Shown here piece after piece: positions 1 to 7,062 of a DNA stretch of 13,256 nucleotides. The notes below the pieces were generated by a model. That model saw nothing but the letters and a program-made list of their open reading frames with translations, ran no database searches and had not been told where the DNA came from. Source of the stretch: Armatimonadota bacterium. Its GTDB lineage: Bacteria; Sysuimicrobiota; Sysuimicrobiia; Sysuimicrobiales; Kaftiobacteriaceae. The stretch lies in assembly GCA_020028535.1 (NCBI GenBank), contig JAIBHM010000030.1:1-13256 (forward strand). The letters run 5' to 3'. The translations under genes and the position numbers were made by a program. Each line of letters opens with the position of its first letter. Position 1 is the stretch's first letter.

Positions 1-264
1 CAGCCGGTGACGCGGGCCGAAATCGAGGCCGTGCGCGGGGTGCGGTGTGAGCACGTCCTGGAACGACTCCTCGATCGCCATCTGATTCGGGATCTCGGCC
101 GGAAACAGGCGTTGGGCAGGCCGATCCTCTACGGCACCACTGAAGGATTCCTTCGCCATTTCGGGCTGCGCGATCTGGACGCGCTTCCGCCGCTCCGTGG
201 GAATGATCCGCGTTCGGCGTTCGGGACTCCGGCTTCGCAGGACGGGGAAGATACCCAAGTGTAG
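1..264 (+). CDS. scpB: Segregation and condensation protein B, C-terminal part (5' end outside window)
   Basis: The reading frame is open at base 1, so only about the last 87 codons are seen. The segment contains the typical ScpB second winged-helix end: an I-x-A-[IV]-R-G-V-type stretch near the start, then LIRDLGRK, then GRPILYGTT, then FLRHFGL. GRPILYGTT is a well-conserved ScpB signature. ScpB dimers bind the kleisin ScpA and the SMC ATPase in the cytoplasmic condensin that organises and segregates the chromosome. The stop codon TAG at 262-264 directly abuts the ATG of the next gene, which suggests translational coupling. The final about 20 residues (after DALPPLRG) are a non-conserved polar tail. 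Identity is confident; the N-terminal domain lies outside the window. Confidence 0.93.
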   Translation, partial: QPVTRAEIEAVRGVRCEHVLERLLDRHLIRDLGRKQALGRPILYGTTEGFLRHFGLRDLDALPPLRGNDPRSAFGTPASQDGEDTQV

Positions 265-1416
265 ATGGTCCCCCGGGTTTGTATTGTCCTTGCCCTCTTT
301 GCCACGCTGATTCGCCCGCCGGCTCTCGCAGAGGCGCGGTTCGTCGCACAGACGCCGGCCATCAGCGCAACGTCCGCGTTGCTCATGGACGCGCGAACCG
401 GCCGCGTGCTCTACGCGCTCGCTCCAGATATCCGCCGCCCGCCGGCCAGCACGACCAAAATGCTGACCGCTCTTCTCGTTGCAGAGGCCTTGTCACCGGA
501 TACGCTAGTGCCAATCAGCAGACGAGCTGCAGTCGAACGCTCGGGCGCAGCAATCGGGCTCGAGGTTGGGGAGCGGTGGACCGCCGGTGAGCTGATGCGG
601 GCAATGCTGATGCACTCTGCCAATGACGCGGCGGTTGCGCTGGCGGAGGCGGTTGCAGGGTCCGTCGAGGAGTTTGCGCAGCGAATGAACGCGAGGGCGC
701 AGGCGCTCGGGGCCCGCAACTCGAACTTCGTCACGCCGCACGGCCGCCACAATCCCCAGCACTACAGTACGGCGCACGATCTCGCCCTGATCGGGCGGGA
801 ATCCCTGCGCGCACCCTGGATCGCGAAGATCGCCCGCAGCCAAACATGGAAACTTCATGGGAAACTTTATCGCGGTCGCCGGAGGACCCGGCTCGTGATC
901 AACACCAACAGCCTGCTCTGGCGCTATCCCGGCGCGGATGGCATCAAGACCGGATGGATCCTCGAGTCGGGGCCGTGTCTGGTGGCCTCGGCGACACGCG
1001 GCGGGTGGCAGCTGATCGCTGTAGTGCTGAACACTCGCACGCAGGGCCAGTCCTTCCGCGATGCGGCTGCCCTCCTCGATTTCGGCTTTGGCGAGTTCAC
1101 GCGCGTCCGCGCTGCGTCGCGTGGTGAGGTTGTGGGGACCATATCCATTCCGAACGCACGATGGCCGCTTGTCGTTGCGGCCGCCGAGGATGCGATGGTC
1201 GTCGCCCCCCGCAACGCCACGGTCTCGCGCAGCATTCAGCTGACCAAATCCAGAGCGCCTATTGCGCGAGGAGAAGCGGTCGGTGCGCTCGTCCTGACGA
1301 GTGGAGGCGTCGAGGTCGGACGCGTGCCGGTGGTGGCGGCCGAGGCCATTCCCTCGCGCTGGCTGCTTGGGCGGGTGTGGCAGTGGTTGCGCGGTCTCGT
1401 CAACAGCGGCGAGTGA
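265..1416 (+). CDS. D-alanyl-D-alanine carboxypeptidase (PBP5/DacB/DacF family, peptidase S11)
   Basis: The 383-residue protein has all three penicillin-binding motifs: S62-T-T-K65 (SxxK, with the nucleophile Ser), S118-A-N120 (SxN) and K228-T-G230 (KTG). Residues 1 to about 23 form a signal peptide (Arg4, hydrophobic core, Ala-rich cleavage region). The enzyme should therefore act outside the cytoplasmic membrane, removing the terminal D-Ala of peptidoglycan pentapeptides and limiting cross-linking. The region after about residue 270 fits the beta-rich C-terminal domain of PBP5-type enzymes. The last residues (WLLGRVWQWLRG) could be an amphipathic membrane anchor, as in PBP5. The ATG follows the scpB stop without a gap, and the last bases overlap the GTG proposed for the next gene. 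A carboxypeptidase next to scpB is a known Firmicutes arrangement. The exact paralogue name is not assigned. Confidence 0.93.
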   Translation: MVPRVCIVLALFATLIRPPALAEARFVAQTPAISATSALLMDARTGRVLYALAPDIRRPPASTTKMLTALLVAEALSPDTLVPISRRAAVERSGAAIGLEVGERWTAGELMRAMLMHSANDAAVALAEAVAGSVEEFAQRMNARAQALGARNSNFVTPHGRHNPQHYSTAHDLALIGRESLRAPWIAKIARSQTWKLHGKLYRGRRRTRLVINTNSLLWRYPGADGIKTGWILESGPCLVASATRGGWQLIAVVLNTRTQGQSFRDAAALLDFGFGEFTRVRAASRGEVVGTISIPNARWPLVVAAAEDAMVVAPRNATVSRSIQLTKSRAPIARGEAVGALVLTSGGVEVGRVPVVAAEAIPSRWLLGRVWQWLRGLVNSGE

Positions 1417-2318
1417 AACGCAGCAGCCGCCACGCAGACCCGCCGCTGATGCGGTCGATGCTGTTCGTGCCGGGCGATCAGGCCCGGATGATCGAGAAGG
1501 CCGGATCACTCCCCGCAGACGCCCTCATCCTCGATCTCGAAGACGGTGTGGCCGCGAAAGACAAACCTCACGCGCGGGTCACGGTGCGAAACGCCCTGAC
1601 AGCCCGTGTTCTGGGGGATTGCTCAGTATGGCTGCGACCCAATGCGCTCATGACAGGCCTGCTTGAGGACGACCTGCTCGCCTGCGTGCTCCCTGGGTTG
1701 ACCGGCATCGTGCTCCCCAAGACCCGCGTGGCCGCGGACGTGGCGCTGGTGGACGGTGTGCTTCGCGCCCTGGAACGCGCCAGGGCCCTTTCCACGCCGC
1801 TGCTGCTCGCGCTGTTGATCGAAACCCCGCAGGCAGTATTGAATGCGAATGAAATCCCACACGCCTCGGCTCGAACGGCGGCGCTGCTCTTCGGCGCGGA
1901 CGACCTGGCCGCCGAAGCTGGATTGACGCGGACGGAACGCAACGAGGAAGTTCAGGCTGCCCGCGCACACATCGCGCTCGCCGCCCATGCGCGAGGCTGC
2001 CAGGCGATCGACCTCGTATACGCGAAAGTGCGCGACCTGGAGGGGCTGACCCGCGAATGCCGCGAAGGAAAGGCGCTGGGCTATACCGGCAAACAGGTGA
2101 TCCACCCGGACCAGTTGGAACCGGTGCACGCCATCTTCTCACCTTCGCAGGATGAGATCGCCTGGGCGCACCGGATCGTAGACGCGTACCGGGCCGCGCC
2201 GCGAGGCGCGCTGGTGGTGGACGGTCGTATGGTCGATGCGCCGATCGTCAGGCAGGCCGAACGCGTGCTGCAGCTGGCCGCGCGGATTGAGGCACAGGAC
2301 GGGGCGCGCCGGCCATGA
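1413..2318 (+). CDS. HpcH/HpaI aldolase / CitE-like CoA-ester lyase
   Basis: This is a TIM-barrel enzyme of the citrate lyase beta-subunit family. Counting from the ATG at 1449, it shows RSMLFVPGD near the start, LILDLEDGV (27-34), WLRPN (61-65), IETPQAV with Glu125, FGADDLAAEAG with Asp152, and KQVIHPDQL (215-223). Glu125 and Asp152 match the Mg2+ ligands of the family. Relatives cleave or hydrolyse (S)-citramalyl-CoA, malyl-CoA or similar 3-hydroxyacyl-CoA esters. No citrate lyase alpha, gamma or ligase genes are nearby, so a stand-alone CoA-ester lyase or thioesterase is more likely than a citrate lyase subunit. Two starts are possible: GTG 1413, which overlaps the upstream stop by 4 bp (301 aa), or ATG 1449, which matches the usual family N-terminus (289 aa). 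Neither has a strong ribosome binding site. The substrate is not determined. Confidence 0.87.
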   Translation: MKRSSRHADPPLMRSMLFVPGDQARMIEKAGSLPADALILDLEDGVAAKDKPHARVTVRNALTARVLGDCSVWLRPNALMTGLLEDDLLACVLPGLTGIVLPKTRVAADVALVDGVLRALERARALSTPLLLALLIETPQAVLNANEIPHASARTAALLFGADDLAAEAGLTRTERNEEVQAARAHIALAAHARGCQAIDLVYAKVRDLEGLTRECREGKALGYTGKQVIHPDQLEPVHAIFSPSQDEIAWAHRIVDAYRAAPRGALVVDGRMVDAPIVRQAERVLQLAARIEAQDGARRP

Positions 2319-2722
2319 CGCGCATCCTGTATCGCTCCCGCACCGACCGGTGGATTGCCGGTGTGTGCGGCGGACTCGGGGCATATTTCAACGTCGACTC
2401 CAACGCCATCCGCCTGGCGTTCGTCCTGCTCGCCTTATGGCAGGGGTTTGGGGTTCTCGTGTATCTGCTGATGGTCATCATCCTCCCGGAAGAGCCGGTG
2501 CGGGAGATCGCAGTCGAGCCCGGTCTTCCTCCTCCAGGGCCGGTGGATGACGAGGGGCAGCGCCGCGGCCGCATCCTGGGGATGGGACTTGTGCTCGGTG
2601 GAGGATACCTGGTGCTCCGGAGCACGCAGGCGTTTCAGACGCTCTTCCAGGACCAGGGCATCGGGGTGATGCTGATTCTGGGGGGCCTGCTGCTGTTACT
2701 GATGCGCGCGCGGCAGCGGTGA
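2315..2722 (+). CDS. PspC-domain membrane protein
   Basis: The 135-residue protein begins with a PspC domain (residues 1 to about 60): LYRSRTDRWIAGVCGGLGAYF, then DSNAIRLAFVLLAL, and a first membrane region ending in MVIILPEEP. A Pro/acidic linker (about 63-85) leads to two further hydrophobic stretches, GMGLVLGGGYLVL and IGVMLILGGLLLLLM. It is likely an inner-membrane protein with two hydrophobic hairpins. PspC proteins take part in sensing envelope stress in the phage-shock response. No pspA or pspB is visible here, and many PspC-domain proteins in Gram-positive-type genomes are of unknown role. The ATG overlaps the upstream stop as ATGA (2315-2318), so it is co-translated with the lyase gene. 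It ends 9 bp from the convergent csaA. Confidence 0.88.
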   Translation: MTRILYRSRTDRWIAGVCGGLGAYFNVDSNAIRLAFVLLALWQGFGVLVYLLMVIILPEEPVREIAVEPGLPPPGPVDDEGQRRGRILGMGLVLGGGYLVLRSTQAFQTLFQDQGIGVMLILGGLLLLLMRARQR

Positions 2723-2731
2723 GCGCGGCGG

Positions 2732-3067
2732 TCAGCCGATGCGGCCGCCGACCTCGGCCTCCCGATCCGGCTGCAGCAGCACGATCCGGCCCCCGTGCTC
2801 CATCACGCCGAGGGTGAGCACGTCCGACCGAAAGTCCGCGATCTGCTTGGGTGGGAAATTCACCACGCAGATGACCTGGCGGCCGAGGAGTTCTTCTTTT
2901 GAATAGTAGGGTCGAAGAGCAGCGGAGGACTGTTTGATCCCGAGCGGGCCGAAATCGATGGTGAGGCGGTACGAAGGTTTGCGCGCCCTGGCGAAGTCGT
3001 CCACCGTGACAATCCGGCCGACCCGCATCTCGACTCGTTCGAAATCTTCCTGCGTAATCCTGGCCAT
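2732..3067 (-). CDS. csaA: CsaA-type tRNA-binding domain protein (putative chaperone)
   Basis: The protein is 111 residues if it starts at the ATG whose complement is 3065-3067. This matches the usual CsaA length of about 110. It has the EMAP/Trbp111-like OB-fold sequence pattern: DFERVEMRVGRIV, a YRLTIDFGPLGIKQSSA block, QVICVVNFPPKQIADFRSDVLTLG, and GRIVLLQPD near the end. CsaA of Bacillus is a homodimer with reported secretion-chaperone activity. The fold also binds tRNA-like structures. An in-frame ATG at 3088 would add seven residues with no family support. A GAAGAGAAG stretch about 12 nt upstream of 3067 could serve as a weak ribosome binding site. The 5' end meets the divergent binding-protein gene head on, leaving no intergenic space, so its promoter would lie inside that gene. 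Confidence 0.9.
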   Translation of the reverse strand: MARITQEDFERVEMRVGRIVTVDDFARARKPSYRLTIDFGPLGIKQSSAALRPYYSKEELLGRQVICVVNFPPKQIADFRSDVLTLGVMEHGGRIVLLQPDREAEVGGRIG

Positions 3068-3938
3068 GGCTGCCGTACTTCTCTTCATCTGCGGCTCCGT
3101 CCTCGCGCCCTCACTTCCCGCCGCGTCGATCTATCCGATGGCGGTGACCGATGCGCTGGGCAGGACGGTGACGCTGCGCGCGCCGCCGCAGCGAATTATC
3201 TCCGTCGCACCGAGCGTCACCGAGATTCTTTTCGCCCTGGGGCTGGATCGCCGGATCGTCGCGATCAGCGCTGCCGACGACTATCCGCCGGACAAGGTGG
3301 GACCCAAGACGAAGGTAGGAAGCGTCGTCCTCGACGTCGAGCAGATCTTGCGTCTCGAGCCCGACCTGATCCTCGGCGTGGCGAACCTGCAGCGCGGGCA
3401 GTTGGAGCGGCTGATCGCGTTGAAGCAGCCCGTCGTCGCCGTGGATGCCGGGACGCTTCCGGAAGTCTACGAGCAGATTGCGCTGATCGGAAAGCTGACC
3501 GGACGCGTCGAGACTGGGGCGAAGCTCGTGGCAGAGATGCGCCGGCGAGAGCGGGCCGTCGAGCGCGCGGTCGCCGGCCGAAGGACCCCCCGAGTGTACG
3601 TCGAGATCTGGGGCGAGCCGCTGATGACGGCAGGGCAGGGGACGTTCATCACGGATCTGGTCATCCGCGCCGGAGGGCGGAATGTCTTCGCGGACGTGCA
3701 TGGGTGGCCGCAGGTAAGCGAAGAAGCCGTCGTCCGCCGCAATCCCGACGTGATCGTCGTCACCTACCCGCAGGGGGGGACGCGCGTGCTGACGCGCAGG
3801 GGCTGGGGGCAGGTCAATGCCGTCAAAGCGCGGAGGGTCGGAGTGGTCTCCCCGTCCCTCGTTTCTCGGCCCGGGCCCAGACTTGTGGCCGGTCTGGAGC
3901 GACTCGCCCGGATCATCCATCCGGAGGCGTTCCGCTGA
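3066..3938 (+). CDS. ABC transporter substrate-binding protein, BtuF/FhuD-like (cobalamin, heme or Fe-chelate)
   Basis: The 290-residue protein has the class III binding-protein pattern: TDALGRTVTL, PPQRIISVAPSVTEILFALGL, DDYPPDKVG, then VLDVEQILRLEPDLIL, a long connecting helix and a second lobe with FITDLVIRAGGRNVFAD and NPDVIVVTYP. Residues 1-21 are hydrophobic and look like a signal peptide (VLLFICGSVLAPSLPAAS) but lack a basic N-region. An upstream in-frame GTG at 3006 would supply Arg/Lys residues and is a serious alternative start, overlapping csaA antisense by about 60 bp. No lipobox is clear. The protein should bind its ligand outside the inner membrane and deliver it to a BtuC-type permease. 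The cognate ATPase follows with a 1-bp overlap, but no permease gene is present. BtuF-like family membership is firm; the ligand is unknown. Confidence 0.87.
   Translation: MAAVLLFICGSVLAPSLPAASIYPMAVTDALGRTVTLRAPPQRIISVAPSVTEILFALGLDRRIVAISAADDYPPDKVGPKTKVGSVVLDVEQILRLEPDLILGVANLQRGQLERLIALKQPVVAVDAGTLPEVYEQIALIGKLTGRVETGAKLVAEMRRRERAVERAVAGRRTPRVYVEIWGEPLMTAGQGTFITDLVIRAGGRNVFADVHGWPQVSEEAVVRRNPDVIVVTYPQGGTRVLTRRGWGQVNAVKARRVGVVSPSLVSRPGPRLVAGLERLARIIHPEAFR
3923..3927 (+). promoter_or_regulatory. Strong ribosome binding site of the ABC ATPase gene
   Basis: GGAGG lies inside the 3' end of the binding-protein gene, 10 nt before the ATG at 3938. It fixes that ATG as the start of the ATPase gene, although the frame is open well upstream. 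Confidence 0.7.
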
Positions 3939-4741
3939 TGGGGCAGGCCGCCGTAGTCGTGCAGGGGATCGCGTGCCGCTACGATTCGATTCCCGCCCTG
4001 GACGGAGTGAGTCTCCAGATCCCGAAAGGCGAGTTCGCCGGCGTGGTCGGCCCGAACGGTAGCGGCAAGACCACGCTGCTTCGGGTCATCCACTCGCTCA
4101 TCACCCCCCAGCGTGGTGTGGTCTGGCTTCGGGGCGCCGATGTCGCCGGTCTCACCGCACGACAGGTCGCCTCGGTGGTGGCCGTCGTGCCGCAGCAACC
4201 GCAGCATGTATTCGGGTTCTCCGTCCAGGACATCGTGATGATGGGACGGTTCCCGCACATCCCTCTCTTCGCCGCCGAGAGCAAGGCCGATGTTGCAGCG
4301 GTCCGCGAGGCGATGGAGCGGACACGGACCTGGTCCCTGCGCGCTCGTCCGGTGGACGGGCTGAGCGGCGGCGAGCGGCAGCGGGTGCTCCTCGCGCGTG
4401 CGCTCGCACAGGCGCCTGAGGTGCTCCTGTTGGACGAGCCCACGGCCCACCTCGACATCCGCTACCAGCTCGAGATGATGGAACTGATCGCCGGGCTCAA
4501 CGCGGAGGGGCTGACGGTGATCGCGGCGCTGCACGACTTGAACCTGGCCTCCATGTTCTGCCGGCTCCTGGTGTTGCTGCACGATGGCGGGATTGCCGCC
4601 ATGGGCACGCCTGGCGAGGTGCTGACGCCGGAGCGACTCCGTGACGTGTACGGCGCGGAAGTCGAGGTTCGAACGCATCCGGTGACCGGACGGCCAGTGG
4701 TGACGGTGCTCGGAGGGGTGCGGTACGCAGGCGAGAAGTAG
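3938..4741 (+). CDS. ABC transporter ATP-binding protein, BtuD/FecE-like
   Basis: The 267-residue ATPase has every nucleotide-binding motif: Walker A GPNGSGKTT (38-46), Q-loop Gln86 in VPQQP, signature LSGGERQR (142-149), Walker B VLLLDE (162-167), D-loop and H-loop His199 in ALHDLNLAS. The sequence type (RYDSIPALDGVSLQIPKGEF start, MMGRFPHIPLF after the Q-loop) is that of importers for cobalamin, heme or Fe-siderophores. The start ATG overlaps the TGA of the binding-protein gene by one base (TGATG), and GGAGG lies 10 nt upstream. It should act as a dimer on the cytoplasmic face of a BtuC-like permease. That permease is not encoded between or beside the two genes here. The frame stays open upstream to 3704, but only this start makes sense. 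Confidence 0.92.
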   Translation: MGQAAVVVQGIACRYDSIPALDGVSLQIPKGEFAGVVGPNGSGKTTLLRVIHSLITPQRGVVWLRGADVAGLTARQVASVVAVVPQQPQHVFGFSVQDIVMMGRFPHIPLFAAESKADVAAVREAMERTRTWSLRARPVDGLSGGERQRVLLARALAQAPEVLLLDEPTAHLDIRYQLEMMELIAGLNAEGLTVIAALHDLNLASMFCRLLVLLHDGGIAAMGTPGEVLTPERLRDVYGAEVEVRTHPVTGRPVVTVLGGVRYAGEK

Positions 4742-4748
4742 GGTTGCC

Positions 4749-5426
4749 GTGGCCGGACAGACACGCCCCTGCCCCGTGATCGCTATCGACGGTCCGGTCG
4801 GCGCCGGAAAGAGCACGGTGGCGCAGGCGCTGGCCCAACGGTTGGGGTACCGGTACGTGGACACGGGGGCGATGTACCGGGCGGTGGCGTGGAAAGCGCG
4901 GGCAGAGGGTGTGGACGTCAACGATCGGGAAGCGGTCGCGGCGATCGCTCGGGCGGTGCAGATCGAGTTCCTGCCCGGCCGACGGGGCCAGCACATCCTC
5001 GTCGATGGCGCAGATGTGACCGAAACCATCCGCAGCCCGCAGATCAGCGAACGCGCCTCGATCGTCAGTGCGTATCCGGAAGTGCGCGAGGCGATGGTGG
5101 CGCTGCAGCGGCGAATGGGGAAGGACGGCTGCGTCGTGATGGAAGGCCGCGATATCGGCACTGTGGTGTTTCCCGACGCGGAGGTCAAAATCTACCTGGA
5201 CGCGACGCTTGACGAGCGCGCACGCAGGCGCTACGAGGAGCTGCGCAGGAAGAGAGAGCGTGTGACGTTGGAGGGAGTCCGCCAGGCGCTGGAACAGCGG
5301 GACCGGCGCGACTCAACGCGAACCCACTCGCCCCTTCGGCCCGCGGATGACTCGACCGCGATCGACACCACGTCGATGAGCGTAAAGCAGGTCGTGGGGG
5401 AGATCTTGAAGCGGGTACCCCGATGA
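4749..5426 (+). CDS. cmk: Cytidylate kinase
   Basis: The 225-residue protein is a full-length (d)CMP kinase converting CMP/dCMP and ATP to CDP/dCDP and ADP. It shows the P-loop GPVGAGKS (15-22), DTGAMYR (38-44) after the first helix, the CMP-binding insert with TETIRSPQISERASIVSAYPEVR, the EGRDIGTVVFPDA block, and a lid segment ending RRDSTR followed by PLRPADDSTAIDTT. The start is GTG at 4749, seven bases after the ATPase stop, with only a weak ribosome binding site. It overlaps plsC by 4 bp (ATGA, 5423-5426). The pair cmk-plsC, followed by ispH and der, is a recurrent cluster in Firmicutes-type genomes. Confidence 0.97.
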   Translation: MAGQTRPCPVIAIDGPVGAGKSTVAQALAQRLGYRYVDTGAMYRAVAWKARAEGVDVNDREAVAAIARAVQIEFLPGRRGQHILVDGADVTETIRSPQISERASIVSAYPEVREAMVALQRRMGKDGCVVMEGRDIGTVVFPDAEVKIYLDATLDERARRRYEELRRKRERVTLEGVRQALEQRDRRDSTRTHSPLRPADDSTAIDTTSMSVKQVVGEILKRVPR

Positions 5427-6112
5427 GCAGCGACGCGACAATGGACCGCCCCGCCTCCCGCTCGACCCTGTCGGTGTGGGTGGCCCGCGCCTGGTACTGG
5501 TTCTGGAAGACGTTCCTCATGGTTATTGCGAAGCTCGCGTTCCGCCTGCGCATCGAGGGCCGGGAGCACGAGCCGCGGCAGGCGCCGTTCCTCGTCGCGG
5601 GCAACCACGCCAGCCTCCTCGATCCGCCCCTGGTCGGGATCGGGCTGCGCCACCAGAGCGCGTACATGGCCAAGGACTCGCTGTTTGACATCCCGATCCT
5701 CGGGCCGTGGCTGCGTTCGGTCGGTTGCTTCCCGGTGCGCCGCGGGACGCCGGACCGCAAGGCAATCCGGCGCTCGTTTGAGGTGCTGGAGCAGGGAGGG
5801 GTGCTCACCATTTTCCCGGAGGGAACGCGGAGCACCGATGGGAGGCTTCGCGACGCGGAGCCCGGCGCAGCGATGATCGCGCTCCGGACGGGTGTGAAAG
5901 TCCTGCCGGCGGCGGTGATCAACAGCCACCGCATCCTGCGCAAGGGCGAGATGTGGCCGCACTTTGAGCGCGTGATCGTCCGTTACGGTCCCCCGATTGA
6001 CGTCCCGAAGATCGAGGGGCGCCTGGATCACGCCACGCTTGAGGAGTGGGGGAAGCGGTTCATGGACGCGATCGAGCGCCTGCTGCCTCCCGACCAGCAT
6101 CGGGTACGATAA
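5423..6112 (+). CDS. plsC: 1-acyl-sn-glycerol-3-phosphate acyltransferase
   Basis: The 229-residue enzyme has acyltransferase motif I, NHASLLD, giving the catalytic pair His62-x4-Asp67. Motif II is around FPVRRGTPDR and motif III is FPEGTRS (131-137). A later PAAVINS region corresponds to motif IV. A Trp/aromatic-rich hydrophobic stretch at about 17-40 probably anchors it to the inner membrane. It adds the second acyl chain to lysophosphatidic acid, making phosphatidic acid. The start ATG overlaps the cmk stop. The final 53 bp overlap the 3' end of the convergent lipid kinase gene. Its product is the precursor for the lipids on which the neighbouring kinase and PlsY also bear. Confidence 0.95.
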   Translation: MSSDATMDRPASRSTLSVWVARAWYWFWKTFLMVIAKLAFRLRIEGREHEPRQAPFLVAGNHASLLDPPLVGIGLRHQSAYMAKDSLFDIPILGPWLRSVGCFPVRRGTPDRKAIRRSFEVLEQGGVLTIFPEGTRSTDGRLRDAEPGAAMIALRTGVKVLPAAVINSHRILRKGEMWPHFERVIVRYGPPIDVPKIEGRLDHATLEEWGKRFMDAIERLLPPDQHRVR

Positions 6113-6989
6113 CTTCGATCGCACCCGGCACGGCACGGAACACCGCGGGTACCTGCCCGACCATCTCCCCATCTGCGTGAATCGAGAGCGGGACGTCGCT
6201 TTCCACCCGCAACTCCCGTACCGCCTGGTGGGACACTTTCCTGTGACGCAGGTGTGCGCCTGAAAAGACCTTCGGGAGCAGCCCCAGGGTCTCGAACTTG
6301 CTGAGGTCCCTGGCGGTGATCACTTCCAGTTTTCCGTCGTCGGCGCGGGCGTCGGGGGCCATGAACATCCCGCCCCCGTACCACGGGGTGTTGGCCGCGG
6401 CGAGCAAAAAGAGCCGCAATCGCTCCTCACGGCCATCCAGGAAAATGCGTGTCGGGGCCAAGCGGTATGTTACCAGCATGTTCAGGATGGCGGCGATGTA
6501 GACGGGCGTGCCGCCGACCCACTTCGGCCAGCGGTTCACCTTCGCCGCAACCTCGGCGTCGAACCCGACCCCTGAGATGCCGACGAAGTAGCGTTCGTTC
6601 ACCTGCCCGATGTCCACGCGCCGCCTCGCTCCTGACAGAAGCAAGCGGCCGGCCTCGAGGGGATCCTTGGGAATCCCTAGAGCCCGTGCGAAGTCATTGC
6701 CGGTGCCTCCGGGGATGATACCAATGGCAGGCTGTTCCCTCATACCCGCCCGCATGATGCCGTTGACGACCTCGTGCACCGTGCCGTCCCCACCAACCGC
6801 CACGATCACATCGTAGCCGGCTCGCGCGGCATCCTCGGCCAGGGGGATCGCCTGTCCGGGCTGTTCCTCGAACGTCTCCTCGAATTGAAGACCTGCGTCT
6901 CGCAGCGCCGGACCCACCACGGTCCAGGCGCGTCTACCACGGCCTCTGCCCGCCGCGGGGTTGACGATGACGAAGATCCGCCTCGCCAT
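6060..6989 (-). CDS. YegS/DgkB-type lipid kinase (diacylglycerol or related lipid kinase)
   Basis: The 309-residue protein starts at the ATG whose complement is 6987-6989 (MARRIFVIVNPAAGRGRG). The frame is open further upstream, but the family begins here. Motifs are NPAAGRG (10-16), the nucleotide-binding GGDGT (66-70), and PGGTGNDFAR (93-102), followed by DIGQVNERYFVGISGVGFDAEVA and a C-terminal lobe with DARADDGKLEV. The family phosphorylates diacylglycerol, undecaprenol-like or other lipids using ATP at the membrane surface. The substrate here is not certain. The gene lies on the opposite strand to its neighbours, shares 53 bp with the plsC 3' end and diverges from ispH across 73 bp. A TATAGG box sits about 9 nt upstream of its ATG on the - strand, but no good -35 partner is visible. 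Confidence 0.92.
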   Translation of the reverse strand: MARRIFVIVNPAAGRGRGRRAWTVVGPALRDAGLQFEETFEEQPGQAIPLAEDAARAGYDVIVAVGGDGTVHEVVNGIMRAGMREQPAIGIIPGGTGNDFARALGIPKDPLEAGRLLLSGARRRVDIGQVNERYFVGISGVGFDAEVAAKVNRWPKWVGGTPVYIAAILNMLVTYRLAPTRIFLDGREERLRLFLLAAANTPWYGGGMFMAPDARADDGKLEVITARDLSKFETLGLLPKVFSGAHLRHRKVSHQAVRELRVESDVPLSIHADGEMVGQVPAVFRAVPGAIEVIVPDAGREAAGARSRP

Positions 6990-7026
6990 GGCTTCAACCC
7001 TATACGTCGCTTCCGGCTCCGCCACC

Positions 7027-7055
7027 TTGTCCCGCCTCAGTCCCCCCTGTATGCT
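7027..7055 (+). promoter_or_regulatory. Candidate sigma-70 type promoter of ispH, predicting a leaderless mRNA
   Basis: TTGTCC at 7027-7032 and TATGCT at 7050-7055 are separated by exactly 17 bp, and each matches its consensus at 4 of 6 positions. Transcription would begin about 7 nt after the -10 box, at or next to the GTG start codon at 7063. It lies in the 73-bp divergent interval with the lipid kinase gene. This is inferred from sequence only. Confidence 0.4.
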
Positions 7056-7062
7056 AGGTGCC

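Noticed and set aside
3764..5188. A long open frame on the - strand opposite the ABC ATPase and cmk genes.
   Set aside because: It is a mirror of two clear + strand genes in high-GC sequence and shows no protein-like motifs.
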